Below are positions 46,734 through 58,399 of a stretch of 64,000 bases of DNA, one piece after another (positions within the stretch are counted from its first letter, which is position 1; every line of letters starts with the position of its first letter). This DNA is from Pelobates cultripes (taxonomy: Eukaryota; Chordata; Amphibia; Anura; Pelobatidae): contig OW240918.1 of NCBI GenBank assembly GCA_933207985.1, forward strand, positions 23,410,538 to 23,474,537, read 5' to 3'. The translations under genes were made by a program, and so were the position numbers. Under the pieces are notes generated by a model. The model saw only the letters and a list, made by a program, of their open reading frames with translations. It was not told the DNA's origin and did not search any database.

Positions 46734-46945
46734 TCCCCATTTGCACAAGGTTGGATACCAAGCTAGCCATGTCCTGTTCCTTGTCCTCACTGATGTCATT
46801 GAAGGTCTCTTCCTCCACCCAGCCACGTACAACACCAAGGGTCCCCAAAGGTGACAACAAGCCCCCTGGGACGCCTGCTGTGTTTGGTCTTCCACCTCCT
46901 CAAAGCCACCTTCCTCCTCTGACTCCTCTTCTTCAGACTCCTCTC
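46734..46945 (-). repeat. Duplicated fragment of the transposase interior
   Basis: This stretch repeats 48457-48664: 'catttgcacaaggttggat' and 'cacgtacaacacca' occur in both, and the acidic 'EESEEE' coding segment is shared. Similarity is high but with indels, so the frame (46695-46952 minus) is not functional. Confidence 0.8.
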
Positions 46946-46977
46946 TCTGCATTGCCTCTCTCTGCGTTATTATAAGG

Positions 46978-47400
46978 TGTGTTAAGTAGTACTATTCATA
47001 TCAGTTTAATCCCTGTTACATCCCCTATCAGGGGACGTGTATATGGCACCGATTTTAGGAACCAGGAGATGGAATGCTTGGTCGGTCCTCCTACTTCAAA
47101 TTTGGGGCACTGCGTGTGCAATCTAATTAAAATCGATGCTATATACACATCCCCTGATAAGAATAGTACTTCTTAACACACCACTCCTATCTGGATAGGA
47201 GTGGTGTGTTAAGAAGTACTATTCTTATCAGTTTAATCCCTGTTACGTCCCCTATCGGGGGACATGTATATAGCATTGATTTTAGGAACCGGGAGATGGA
47301 AAAAGATGCTTGGTCGGTCCTCCTTCTTCATGGCAATCTAATGTGCCACGAAATAGGAGTGGTGTGTTAAGTAGTACTATTCTTATCAGTTTAATCCCAA
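46978..47400. repeat. Tandem repeats with a perfect palindrome inside the hAT
   Basis: The phrase 'agtactattcttatcagttt' (or a close variant) starts copies at about 46987, 47214 and 47376, each followed by 'aatcccTgttac'-type sequence. Between the first two, 47154-47191 and 47194-47231 are perfect 38-nt inverted repeats separated by two bases. Confidence 0.85.
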
Positions 47401-47402
47401 TG

Positions 47403-47765
47403 TCACGACTACTAGTGTGGTCCAGCACGCAGAAACTATGTAAACATATACATAGGCAAGAAAAGGAAAATAAAAGGACAGAGCGTAAACCAGACCTTAG
47501 AATGGCCGGACTAATACGCTAGAGACAGAGAATGGTCCAAGGGAAAGCCGAGGTCAAGGAAGCCAGAAAACACAATACCGTTTACACAAGCCAAGTCAGG
47601 GAAACCAGAATTCAGAATAACCAGGGAAAAGCCAAGATCAGGATACCAGGAAATCAGATTCACAATGATAAAGCACTCTCAGGAAACCAGGAACATGAAA
47701 CCACGACAGGGGATTTAAATATCACACGGCGGGCCGGCAGCTGCGACACCCTCTTACGTCCCCCT
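47403..47765. repeat. Dispersed repeat nested in the hAT
   Basis: Its edges interrupt the tandem unit: 'gtttaatccc' before it and 'ccctcttacgtcccc' after it rejoin the 'atccctgttacgtcccc' seen at 47236-47250. The ends read TGTCACGAC and, reversed, TGTCGCAGC. The interior has 'ggccggactaatacgctaga' and 'agaatggtccaagggaaagc', homologous to the shoulder and unit of the minisatellite region at 13.3-16.0 kb. Confidence 0.65.
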
Positions 47766-47778
47766 CATCAGGCCTTTT

Positions 47779-50700
47779 TTAGTCGAATGTATCACCTACT
47801 GTCAGTCCCTTCGAGATCCATCCTTCATTCATCTTAATAAAGGTGAAGTAATCTAGACTTTTTTGACCTAGGCGACTTCTCTTCTCAGTGACAATACCTC
47901 CTGCTGCACTGAAGGTCCTTTCTGACAGGACACTTGAAGCGGGGCAGGCCAGAAGTTCTATCACAAATTGGGATAGCTCAGGCCACAGGTCAAGCCTGCA
48001 CACCCAGTAGTCAAGGGGTTCATCGCTCCTCAGAGTGTCAATATCTGCAGTTAAGGTGAGGTAGTCTGCTACCTGTCGGTCGAGTCATTCTCTGAGGGTG
48101 GACCCCGAAGGGCTGTGGCGATGCGTAGGACTTAAAAAGCTCCGCATGTCCTCCATCAACAACACGTCTGTAAAGCGTCCTGTCCTTGCCGGCGTGGTCG
48201 TGGGAGGAGGAGGATTACTTTCACCTCTTCCCCTGTTAGATTCCCGTTGTGCTGTGACATCACCCTTATACGCTGTGTAAAGCATACTTTTTAATTGATT
48301 TTGGAACTGCTGCATCCTTTCCGACTTGCTGTAATTCGGTAACATTTCAGGCACTTTCTGCTTATACCAGGGGTCTAGTAGCGTGGACACCCAGTACAGG
48401 TCGTTCTCCTTCAGCCTTTTTATACGAGGGTCCCTCAACAGGCACGACAGCATGAAAGACCCCATTTGCACAAGGTTGGATGCCGAGCTACTCATGTCCT
48501 GTTCCTCGTCCTCAGTGATCTCACTGAAGGTATGTTCTTCCCCCCAGCCACGTACAACACCACGGGTACCAGATAGGTGACAACGAGCACCCTGGGATGC
48601 CTGTTGTGGTTGGTCTTCCTCCTCCTCCTCAAAGCCACATTCCTCCTCTGACTCCTCTTCCTCACAATCCTCTTCCAGCGTTGCCGCAGGTCCAGCAAGC
48701 GATGCTGATAAGGCTGTTTCTGGTGGTGATGGTGACCACAACTCTTCCTCTTCACGCTCATCTACGGCCTGATCCAGCACTCTTCGCAGGGCACGCTCCA
48801 GGAAGAAAACAAATGGTATGATGTCGCTGATGGTGCCTTCAGTGCGACTGACTAGGTTTGTCACCTCCTCAAAAGGACGCATGAGCCTACAGGCATTGCG
48901 CATGAGCGTCCAGTAACGTGGCAAAAAAATTCCCAGCTCCGCAGAGGCTGTCCTAGCACCCCGGTCATACAAATACTCGTTAACGGCTTTTTCTTGTTGG
49001 AGCAGGCGGTCGAACATTAGGAGTGTTGAATTCCAACATGTCGGGCTGTCGCAAATCAAGCGCCTCACTGGCATGTTTTTTTGCCGCTGGATATCTGAAA
49101 AGTGCGCCATGGCCGTGTAGGAACACCTGAAATGGCCACACAACTTCCTGGCCTGCTTCAGGATGTCCTGTAAGCCTGGGTACTTATGCACAAAGTGTTG
49201 TACGATCAGATTACACACATGTGCCATGCACGGCACATGTGTCAACTTGCCCAAATGCAATGCCGCCAACAAATATCTTCCGTTGTCACAAACCACTTTG
49301 CCAATCTCCAGTTGGTGCGGAGTCAGCCACTGATCCACCTGTGCTTTCAGGGTGGACAGGAGTGCTGGTCCAGTGTGACTCTCTGCTTTCAGGCAAGTCA
49401 ACCCCAAAACGTATCCCGTATCCGGGATGTGGAATAGTACCTGGGGAGCTGGGGGGTGCCGTTGATGTGGAGCAAGATGCAGCAGCAGAAGAGGACTCAG
49501 CCGAGGAGGTTATGGAAGAGGATGGAGTAGGAGGAGTAGAGGAGGTGGCAGCAGGCCTGCTTGCAAGTCGTAGCGGTGTCACCAACTCCTCTGCAGAGCC
49601 ACGCATTCCATGCTTGGCAGCCGTCAGCAGGTTTACCCAATGCGCAGTGTAGGTGATATACCTGCCATGACCATGCTTTGCAGACCAGGTATCAGTGGTC
49701 AGATGGACCCTTGCTCCAACACTGTGTGCCAGACATGCCATTACTTCCTTTTACACAATCGAGTACAGGTTGGGGATTGCCTTTTGTGCAAAGAAATTTT
49801 GTCCGGGTACCTTCCACTGCGGTGTCCCAATAGCTACAAATTTTTTGAACGCCTCAGACTCCACCAGCTTGTATGGTAAAAGCTGGCGGGCTAAGAGTTC
49901 AGTCAAGCCAGGTGTCAGACGCAGGGCAAGGGGGTGACTTTGTGACATTGGCTTCTTACGCTCAAACATGTCCTTGACAGACACCTGACTGTGGGTAGAT
50001 GAGCAGGAACTGCTCAAGGCGAGAGACGGAGGGGCGGATGGTTGAGAGGGGGCAAGGAGGACAGCAGTCGTTAACGTGGCTGAAGATGCTGGACCAGGAG
50101 GAGGATGGCGGCTTTGAGTTTGTGCGCTGCTTGTACACGTGTTGATCCCATAGGCGTTTGTGATGTGCGATCACGTGCCTTCGCAAAGCAGTTGTACCTA
50201 GGTGGGTGTTGGACTTCCCACGACTCAGTTTCTTTTGGCACAGGTTGCAAATGGCATCGCTGTTGTCAGAGGCAAACACACAAAAAAAATGCCACACTGC
50301 TGAGCAATGACGGCATTCTGGTGGTGGCAACAGCATGCGTTGATTGGCGTGCTGTCTGGCTGACCCCGGGTGCCCATGCATGCTGTCTGACTGTGCCACT
50401 AGCTCTTTGCAACGACCTCCCCCTGCTTCCAACTCGTCTCCTCCTCCTCCTCCTCTCTGTCTCCCCATCTGAACTTTCCCCCTGTTCTTCTTCTCTTCTA
50501 GCGGGCACCCACGTGACATCCACGGACGCATCGTCATCATCAACCGCTTCACTTGTATCTGACAACTCAGCAAAGGAAGCAGCAGCGGGTACAACATCAT
50601 CATCACACCGTACGTCCATGTGTGTAATGCTGCCTGACTGAGACATATCCCTGTTATCTACATCCCCTGGCAATAATGGTTGCGCACCACTCATTTCTTC

Positions 50701-51015
50701 CAACTGATGTGTAAATAACTCCTCTGACATACCAAGTGAAGCTGCTGTGGTGCTAGTGTTGGTGGTGGCGGCAGGCGGGCGAGTGGTAACTTGAGAGGTG
50801 CCCGAAGCTAAGCTGGAGGAGGATGGTGCATCAAGGTTCTGAGCGGAAGCTGTAGAAGATTGGGTGTCCTGTGTTAGCCAGTCAACTATGTCCTCAGAAC
50901 TTTTCGAGTTCAGGGTACGTGGCCTCTGAACACTGGGCATTATTCTAGGGCCAAAGGGAATCACAGCACCACGACCACGACGGCCCCTGCGGGGTGGCCT
51001 GCCTCTGCCTGTCAT
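47779..51015 (-). pseudogene. BED-finger hAT transposase, broken
   Basis: From 5' to 3' on the minus strand: a basic N-terminus 'MTGRGRPPRRGRRGRG' (51015), then a Ser/Thr/acidic linker. A BED zinc finger follows at about 50340-50170: 'SAVWHFFCVF', 'CNLCQKKLSR', 'ALRRHVIAHH', with both Cys and both His present. Next come 'LTTDTWSAKHG' (about 49700), 'VVCDNGRYLL' and 'PCMAHVCNLIVQH' (about 49300-49190), 'DSPTCWNSTLLM' (about 49050), and the C-terminal dimerisation block 'ASSVLSERTFSAAGG' (about 47920). The catalytic core and dimer region of Ac-type hATs are thus all recognisable. Breaks: frameshifts near 50400, 49980 and 49410, an in-frame stop at 49751-49753 and another at about 48085. The longest intact piece is 440 codons (48085-49407). 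The host range of such transposases includes domesticated ZBED genes, but these lesions argue for a dead transposon. Confidence 0.9.
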
Positions 51016-51119
51016 TTTTTTTTCGATTAGTGGTACTATGCGTGCAAGCTACTGTGACAACAGATATGAGTGGCACTGTGCAGTGGCAGAAGTTGGCAGA
51101 GTAGACGCTGTAGGTCTGA

Positions 51120-52350
51120 CACACGCTTGCAGACAACTAACTGCTATTCAATCTATTACAGTCAAAATTGTATTTATTTTTTTTAAATGTACACTACTGT
51201 TACACCAGATATGAGTTGCACTGGTGTAACACTGTGCCCTGGCAGGCCCTGAAACGCACACTCGTGAAGGAAACTGACTGCTATTATATTACAGTCCAAA
51301 AAGTTTTTTTTTTGTTAAATGCAAGCTATTGTGACACCGGATATGAGTGGTGGCACTGGGCAAGTGGGCACAGTATACGCTGTGAGCCTGACATACACGC
51401 TGGCAGACAACTAACTGCTATTCAATCTATTACAGTAAAAATGTTATTTATTTTTTTAAATGTACACTACTGTTACACCAGATATGAGTTGCACTGGTGT
51501 GACACTGTGCCCTGGCAGGCCCTGAAACGCACACGCGCGAAGGAAACTGACTGCTATTATATTACAGTCCAAAAAGTTTTGTTTTTATTAAATGCAAGCT
51601 ATTGTGACACCAGTAAGTGAGTGGTGGCACTGGGCAGGCCCTGAAATGCACACTCGTGAAGGAAACTGACTGCTATTATATTACAGTCAAAAAAGCTTAG
51701 TTTTTTTTAAATGCAAGCTATTGTGACACCAGTGAGTGAGTGCTGGCACTGGGCAGGCCCTGAAACGCACACTCGTGAAGGAAACTGACTGCTATTATAT
51801 TACAGTCCAAAAAGTTTTGTTTTTTTTAAATGCAAGCTATTGTGACACCGGATATGAGTGGTGGCACTGGGCAAGTGGGCACAGTATACGCTGTGAGCCT
51901 GACACACACGCTGGCAGACAACTAACTGCTATTCAATCTATTACAGTCAAAATTGTATTTTTTTTTTTTTTAAATGTACACTACTGTTACACCAGATATG
52001 AGTTGCACTGGTGTGACACTGTGCCCTGGCAGGCCCTGAAACGCACACGCGTGAAGGAAACTGACTGCTATTATATTACAGTCAAAAAAGTTTTGTTTTT
52101 TTTAAATGCAAGCTATTGGGACACCAGTGAGTGAGTGGTGGCACTGGGCAGGCCCTGAAACGCACACTCGTGAAGGAAACTGACTGCTATTATATTACAG
52201 TCAAAAAAGTTTTGTTTTTTTTAAATGCAAGCTATTGTGACACCAGTGAGTGAGTGGTGGCACTGGGCAAGTGGGCACAGTATATGCTGTGAGCCTGACA
52301 CACAGGCTGGCAGGCAGGCAACTGCAATTACATTACACAGAAAAAAAAAA
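51120..52350. repeat. Tandem array in the 5' region of the hAT
   Basis: About ten subunits of roughly 110-145 bp alternate between two related types. One carries 'acaccagatatgagttgcac' (51209, 51477, 51991) and the other 'acaccggatatgagtggtgg' or 'acaccagtgagtgagtgg'. All share 'ctattatattacagtc' or 'ctattcaatctattacagtc' and a T-rich run. Frames of 132-150 codons through it are by-products. Confidence 0.85.
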
Positions 52351-52758
52351 GCAGACTGATGTTCTAGCCCTAAAAAGGGCTTTTTGGGGTGCTGTCCTTA
52401 CAGCAGAGATCAGATGAGTCCTTCAGGACTGTAGTGGACACTGAATACACTAGCCTAGCTATCAATTTCCCTATCAAATCAGCAGCAGCTACACTGTCCC
52501 TCCTCTCACTAAGAATGCAGCTTCACAATGAATGTAAAATGGATGCTGTCCAGGAGGTGGGAGGGTCTGGGAGGGAGGGTCTGCTGCTGATTGGCTGGAA
52601 TGTGTCTGCTGACTGTGAGGGTCAAAGTTTACTCAATGATGACGAATAGGGGGTGGAACGAACAGCGCATATGTTCACCATCCGTGGCGAACGTGAACAA
52701 GCGATGTTCGCTGGGAACTATTCGCCAGCGAACTGTTCGGGACATCACTAGTGCTGAG

Positions 52759-53439
52759 ATTTGGAGCAGACGGTTTCATGAGCCAGCCAAGCAGAACTAG
52801 AACATATACAACTTGAAAATTCTCGTTTGTCATTAAACAGTTAAAGTTTTTATGGTGATCAGTTCATTTCTCACTTTTATCAGCTCAGCTCAGTAAGAAT
52901 TATTATTATTATTTATTTTTACGGGATCATCAAATCCTACGGTGTGTTTCATAAATGGTTTATTCACCAAATAAAGAATTGTGGTGAGTTAGAAACAGAT
53001 TTGCTAAATCTAGGCCACGCCATTTGTATTTATTTGTTCCAAACTTTTTTGTAAAAATGTACAAGTCATTTGTCAGTCCATTGATTAGTGATTAGACTGC
53101 AATGTTCATGTGACAGAGAGAAACATATTTAGAGGGCTCTGCCCATAAGCTCACAATCTAAAGGCTTCAGGTCAAATTTGAATTTCCATTGTTTGACAAT
53201 TTCTGAAATTATTCCAGTAAACATGTGCATCAGATAATCTCTCAATTTAATCCCTCTGGTATTTTGTATATTATTAACAATATGAATGTGTTTAACATCA
53301 TGGGCTGAGAGCATACAGCCCAAAACAGACCCAAGACCCAAGTACTTGCTAAGTTTCCTTTTGGGGTTTCAGAGGGAATCCCCCACATTCAGGTGCGCTG
53401 CCTTTCTTATCTTGTTGTTCAGTTGTTAAGCGCTATTCC
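52759..53439. other. Unique sequence, no gene seen
   Basis: No recognisable gene or repeat. Confidence 0.35.
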
Positions 53440-53755
53440 ACCCCCCCTTGTTTGTTTTGTATGTATGTGAGTTTGTATGGTTGTGTGTCTGTTTGACTGT
53501 GTGTGTATCTTACTATGTTTATGAATCTATATGTATGGCTGTGTGTCTCCCTGAGAAAATGTGCATGAGTATTTGTGTCTGACTGTGTGTGCATGTCCAA
53601 CTGTGGCTGTTTTATGCTGTGTGTGCGCATGTCTGTGTGTGGCATGTATGTTTGACAGAGGTAACCTGTGTGTGTTTCTAGCATTGTTTAACTGTGTATG
53701 TGACTGTGTGTGTGTGTGTGTGTGACATTGTGTATTTGTGCCTGGCAATTTGTGT
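53440..53755. repeat. GT-rich low-complexity tract
   Basis: Irregular 'tgtgtgtctgactgtgtgtg' themes, ending in a short pure (TG)n at about 53700-53722. Confidence 0.85.
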
Positions 53756-55159
53756 ATTCTGAAAGAGTGTGTGCATATGACCGTTTATGTGTGTAGAAAT
53801 TACAGATTAAGGAATAGCGCACACATAAAAATACAGTTTTCAATTTTATAAGGTTACTTAAAATGACCTGCCTCTGCAAACAAATATGTGGATTCAATTC
53901 CACCATATGGCTATATTGTGCTAAGCTCACCACTACTTCACTGTACCCCAATATCGATGGGTTTTACACTAATCTTAACGTGGGAAAGAAATTAAATAGT
54001 GTTAGTGCTAAATGAACTAAAGTGTATTTTAATAATCTGTTGTAAAAGCATTATGAATATATATAATGCAAAATTCATGTGATAAAAAACACAATGCAAA
54101 AAAATGCAGTGTCAAAACTAAACAAATAAAGTGATATATATGTGTGTATGTCTGTGTGTGGCATGGAGTATGTATCTGGGTGAGAGGACCAATATTTTTA
54201 TTAAGGGGCCTTGAGATTTCTGATGGCGGCCCTGTGTATGAGATCGTTTCAGCCGGCCTCTGTACATAGGTAAACCTCAGGGGAGGTTCCTATAATGGCG
54301 GTTTGTCAGCCTGGCACATGCATGTTAAGCTAACACCCCACCTTTTTCAGTGGCCAACTCTCGACGGCATCACCAGTGATGAATATTAGGTTACTGGCAT
54401 TGCCCCTCATGACCCTAACTCATGCACACATATCTTCCAATGTTGGGAGTTATGTTATGAGACTGTGATATTCAGTATTATGAACTAAAATGTAACTTTT
54501 TGGAGACTTACAAGAAGATTTTAGGACAAAATAAAATGTCTTTTTCCACTTGACAATTAGGATCTAAAATTTACAATTAAAAATAATCGTTAATAAACTC
54601 TCAAAGCTCCCATGCTACTGACCAGTGTTTAGCTTATAATAATCAATTTGTTTGACCAGGAAGGATACATTTAGGTTTCACTCATTCATAACTGAATGGT
54701 TCTCAGTTTATCGAACTTAGAAATATAAAAGGCTGAGTCATTCCTGCTGGGAATATGCTCTGACTCTGAGGTTTGAACAGGAATTAAAAAAGCTATAGTT
54801 AAAGCAATAACCACTCAGCTCTCTTATGGGCTTAATAGGCCATGACCTCTTGTAGCTCTTCCCTAATGAGGTCTTGCTGATGGCAAGGTTGCTTAGATAA
54901 GATGTCCTCTGTCATCAAGGAAAGCTATGTACAACATCCCATACTTTGGAAGGCAAACATTATCCAGATGATTCCACTGGAAATATAGAATGTCTAGAGA
55001 GGAGAAAGAAAGACTACAGGAAAATGAATACATGATCCTGTTAATAGTAAATCAACGTTTTTACTTTTATTTCACTAAAGGTTACGGAAGATCCCACATA
55101 ATTATTTTAATTTATTTTGATTTGCGAGAATGAAATGGGAGCAAAGAGGTTTTGTTTTT
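53756..55159. other. Mostly unique sequence, no gene seen
   Basis: No supported gene. A short phrase near 54200-54240 ('gatggcggccctgtgtatg') looks repeat-derived, but no boundaries were found. Confidence 0.3.
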
Positions 55160-55520
55160 TTTACAATATGTGGCCTGTGACCACTGTCCACTCAGCTAGA
55201 TGATATTGGTGGACGTCAGTTTGAGCACATAGGACTAACAAACTTGATCCAGTTTATTTGGGCTGTATTACTATATGTGGGCAATGGGGCTTGGAGGCTC
55301 CCACACCCCAATGCGTTTCGATGATAACGGGCATTTTATGGTCCTCTAGAGCTCGGCCAAGGATCTTTATATCATACCCATGGGTGACAGCATTATCCCG
55401 ATATTATTCATGAGTATCAGAAGGAACAAGGGCATTTTTCAATTACAAGATGGCCCTTGGGGCTGACACAGGCTTCAGTAATGAATTAATGAATTTTAGT
55501 TAGTTATATTGGGTCAGGTC
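55160..55520 (-). repeat. Possible repeat with decayed hammerhead-like core
   Basis: The minus strand reads CTAGAGGA ... CGAAACGCATTGG (about 55350-55309), reminiscent of the CTGAGGA ... GAAACGCG boxes at 31.2 kb. Stem II does not pair convincingly and the first box has an extra base. A relation to Penelope-like elements is only suggested. Confidence 0.2.
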
Positions 55521-56079
55521 CTGGTATACCTAATGCATTTAATATGTGTTGCATGTAGGAGGGAGAATGTGGACCAGTGATAGGTGAAAATGTGAGTCAC
55601 CAGTAGTTATCTTCCTATGTAGATAGTAAGTGCAATAGTAAGTGAGCAGAGGGCAGGTGAATTGGGGAAATAATTAACTCCTACCATCTTACTACACCCA
55701 ATCCACAGCAGTAAGCCCAACTGCAGCCGTATTAAATTCTAGTGGAGAAAAAAAATTCAGTGGGTAAAAAAAAAAGACAGACAGCCATATTGTTACAATA
55801 TCTTGACACTGAGGCAAAAAAAAAAAAAAATCGCAAAACTCTGAGCTGGTTATGGTTAGTTTTATCTAACTAGCAAATAATTAGAGACCTAAGAAGTCTG
55901 AGAATATTCATATTTTGGGTTATTACAGTTCCCATCACCATCAGCCAGCCAGTTTAATGAGATTTGAAGCTTAAAAATAGCTAAGGTGCCAGAATTTGCC
56001 AAACATTAACGTGTTGGAAATCACTGTTCTTTTTTTTTTTTTTTTAAGTTTGCTAAATTGAAAATATGTGTTTCACGTT
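55521..56079. other. Unique sequence with poly-A/T runs
   Basis: Contains A runs at about 55765-55830 and a T run at about 56030-56046. No gene seen. Confidence 0.35.
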
Positions 56080-56660
56080 AATTCTTCCCATTCTGTTTGG
56101 TTACAAGCGTATGCCTTTGTTAGGGCTCAATGTGTGCTCTCTTGGAAAAATGAGCCCGAGGGCATTCTTAACACAACACATAATATTGTAGTAAAGGAAA
56201 GTCTGCCTGACATCAATCCCTTTCACTGCTTTAACAGCAAGTCGGATGGCAAGCACAATGTCACCCCCAACAGGCCGCCTAAGGAATTACCAAGTTAATT
56301 ATAACGACACCCTCTTTAACATACCGTAATGGAAGGGAGAGCAAGGTCATTTTTCCATTTAAAGCGGTATGGAAAGTGTATTGCTTGGAATGTCATAGCA
56401 AATCTGTCTCTTGTAACCCGAGGCTTCATTTAATTGAAGGACTATTCAGAAAAATAGAGAATCCAACACTGTTATGCATCTTGAGACTGATTAATAAAGA
56501 ATAATGTGAATCTTTTCCTGACCCAATCAATCATTTTCATCTTCTCTCACCAGTACCTATGCTTGCACGAGCAGCGGCGCAGCCTTTCACTCATGACTGA
56601 CTGTGTGTGGCATTAGCTAAAGGATGATTGTTACCATATGTTAACGGGGGATATTTATAG
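56080..56660. other. Balanced-composition unique block, candidate conserved element
   Basis: This block is less AT-rich than its flanks and lacks repeat features. A 76-codon plus-strand frame (56068-56298) has no recognisable family. It may be constrained non-coding DNA, but there is no proof from a single sequence. Confidence 0.25.
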
Positions 56661-58399
56661 GGGATATATACTTCGGGGATGTAGTAAAGATCGCTCTGCA
56701 TGATACATGTTTATGAGGAGTCCTATTTAAAGGAATATATAATCACCTACCTTCCATGATCTCAAAAGCACAAAAAGAATATCTATTTATATGTCTACCT
56801 AACGCTTTGATGTGTCCAAGTCAATGCTTGTTAAGAGGTTGGTACAGAATGACACATAGACTGCAATCTGCACGGAGATATGCGACTGGACAGCAATATC
56901 TCCTATTAGTTGTAGTCTGTGACAAGGAGCATGGAACAAATAATAAAGAAATATATCATTTATTTACCAGGATGGTTATATTGAAGAGCTGCTTTTATTT
57001 TAAGAATGTCCTGGAACACAGCAATTATTATTATTAAGTATTATGTCACCACCCAGGAGCCGAATTTGTATTTTGAATGGGTCCTACAGTTGGTGTGTTA
57101 ACTACCTGAACTGTCTGACCAGCACATATTACTGGGGCCTGCCTGCCAAATCATTTGAGGGGATCTCAAAATGGATACAAAATGGATACAAATATTAGTA
57201 CAAAACATGGAATTTTGTAAAATTAAACTCTTGTTTCTGTTCCTTATTATTAAGAAGTGGAGTTGATCTTGGATAAGGCCTAATTTTTGTTAATCTGGTG
57301 CATTTTGGTTGAGACAGAGGGGAATTATTTTGTAGGATGTTGTTGTTCATATTTGACAACATGGGTAAAGGTAGCAGGATATCAGATTTATCTGGCCAGG
57401 GGTAAATTTGATATCTGCAGCACCAATTGATCCTAGACATGAAGTGGGCAGAATAAAGCCATGGCATCACCATCTCAGATGTTGTTGGTACATAACTCTA
57501 ATAATTATTTTAGAATGCCCTGTTTATTCAGGGATCCCGGCATTCTATGACCAAGTAGCAATGTCTCATTATGCGAGTAACTATAAGTGATAATGTTGCC
57601 GTGTGCTGATTGCAAGGCTAGACAGGAGTGACCTTGGAAGATGTATGAATGCATAAATGTTTCCATGTGCTAACAACATTGACAGGAATGTTTCCAGGTC
57701 AAAGACAAGCAGGGTCATAGGGAATAATTACTGGGTTCAGATGAAGTCAAAATAAAATCTTAAAAAGTCCATGATTACAGAAGATTTTTATTCTGATTGA
57801 GGCAAAGAAACTATAGACCTAATTATGGCAGATACAATGTTTCTTTTTCTAAAACACTGGGGGGAGGGATGTGAAGGTGCACTGTCCCACAAGCCTCGAC
57901 GGACCATATTCCACTGCTGTAGTATATGGTTTTCACAAGCATTTCTATAATAATCCATTCAGGGCATTCTCACTAAAGCTGTTAATGACTGGACCACGGC
58001 CAAAAATTTACATATTTTTCACTAAAGTATCAACTGTTGAAATTCAAATTTTAGGCGAAATAGGCAAACTGAAAACATAGAATTAAAAATTTTGAAATGA
58101 CCCAAGAATATGAATTTCACTTTAAATTCACTTGATATTCCCAACAATCCCCATTTTAGTCAATAGCGTGTGTCTCTTTATGCTGCTTCTGATCTCTGCT
58201 AAATCTTTACTGCCCTCTAGTGGCAGTCACACTTTACTGTTATGGTGTATTGAATCCCACTTTTTCCCGCAATGTGGTTTCAGAGTTATCTCCCATGGAA
58301 ATTAATTTTGGTTTACAAAGCATAACGTGAAATGTGTGAATATCTCCCAAACATACATGCCCAGTGTCATTGCTCTAGAACTCAATTAATGCTATACGC
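56661..58399. other. Unique sequence, no gene seen
   Basis: No recognisable gene or repeat. Confidence 0.35.

Larger units (their letters stand above)
46300..52750 (-). mobile_element. 6.45-kb hAT transposon with perfect 8-bp duplication
   Basis: The duplication gtgctgag lies at 46292-46299 and 52751-52758. The termini are 'tagtgatgtcgcgaac' and, reversed, 'tagtgatgtcccgaac', with further GTTCGC-rich subterminal motifs on both sides. A BED-finger transposase pseudogene lies on the minus strand (about 47780-51015). Upstream of it (51100-52350) is a block of tandem repeats. Downstream are a duplicated transposase piece, a perfect palindrome and a nested dispersed repeat. The copy cannot encode a working transposase, but its ends are intact. 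Confidence 0.95.

Noticed and set aside
49286..50017. Domesticated ZBED-type host gene
   Set aside because: Exact target duplication and terminal repeats flank the locus, and the frame is broken by stops and frameshifts, so it is a dead transposon.
50105..50641. 178-codon plus-strand frame
   Set aside because: Antisense to the BED-finger coding region, which has recognisable motifs on the other strand.
51168..52134. 150- and 132-codon frames with repeated Tyr/Cys segments
   Set aside because: By-products of the tandem array in the hAT 5' region.
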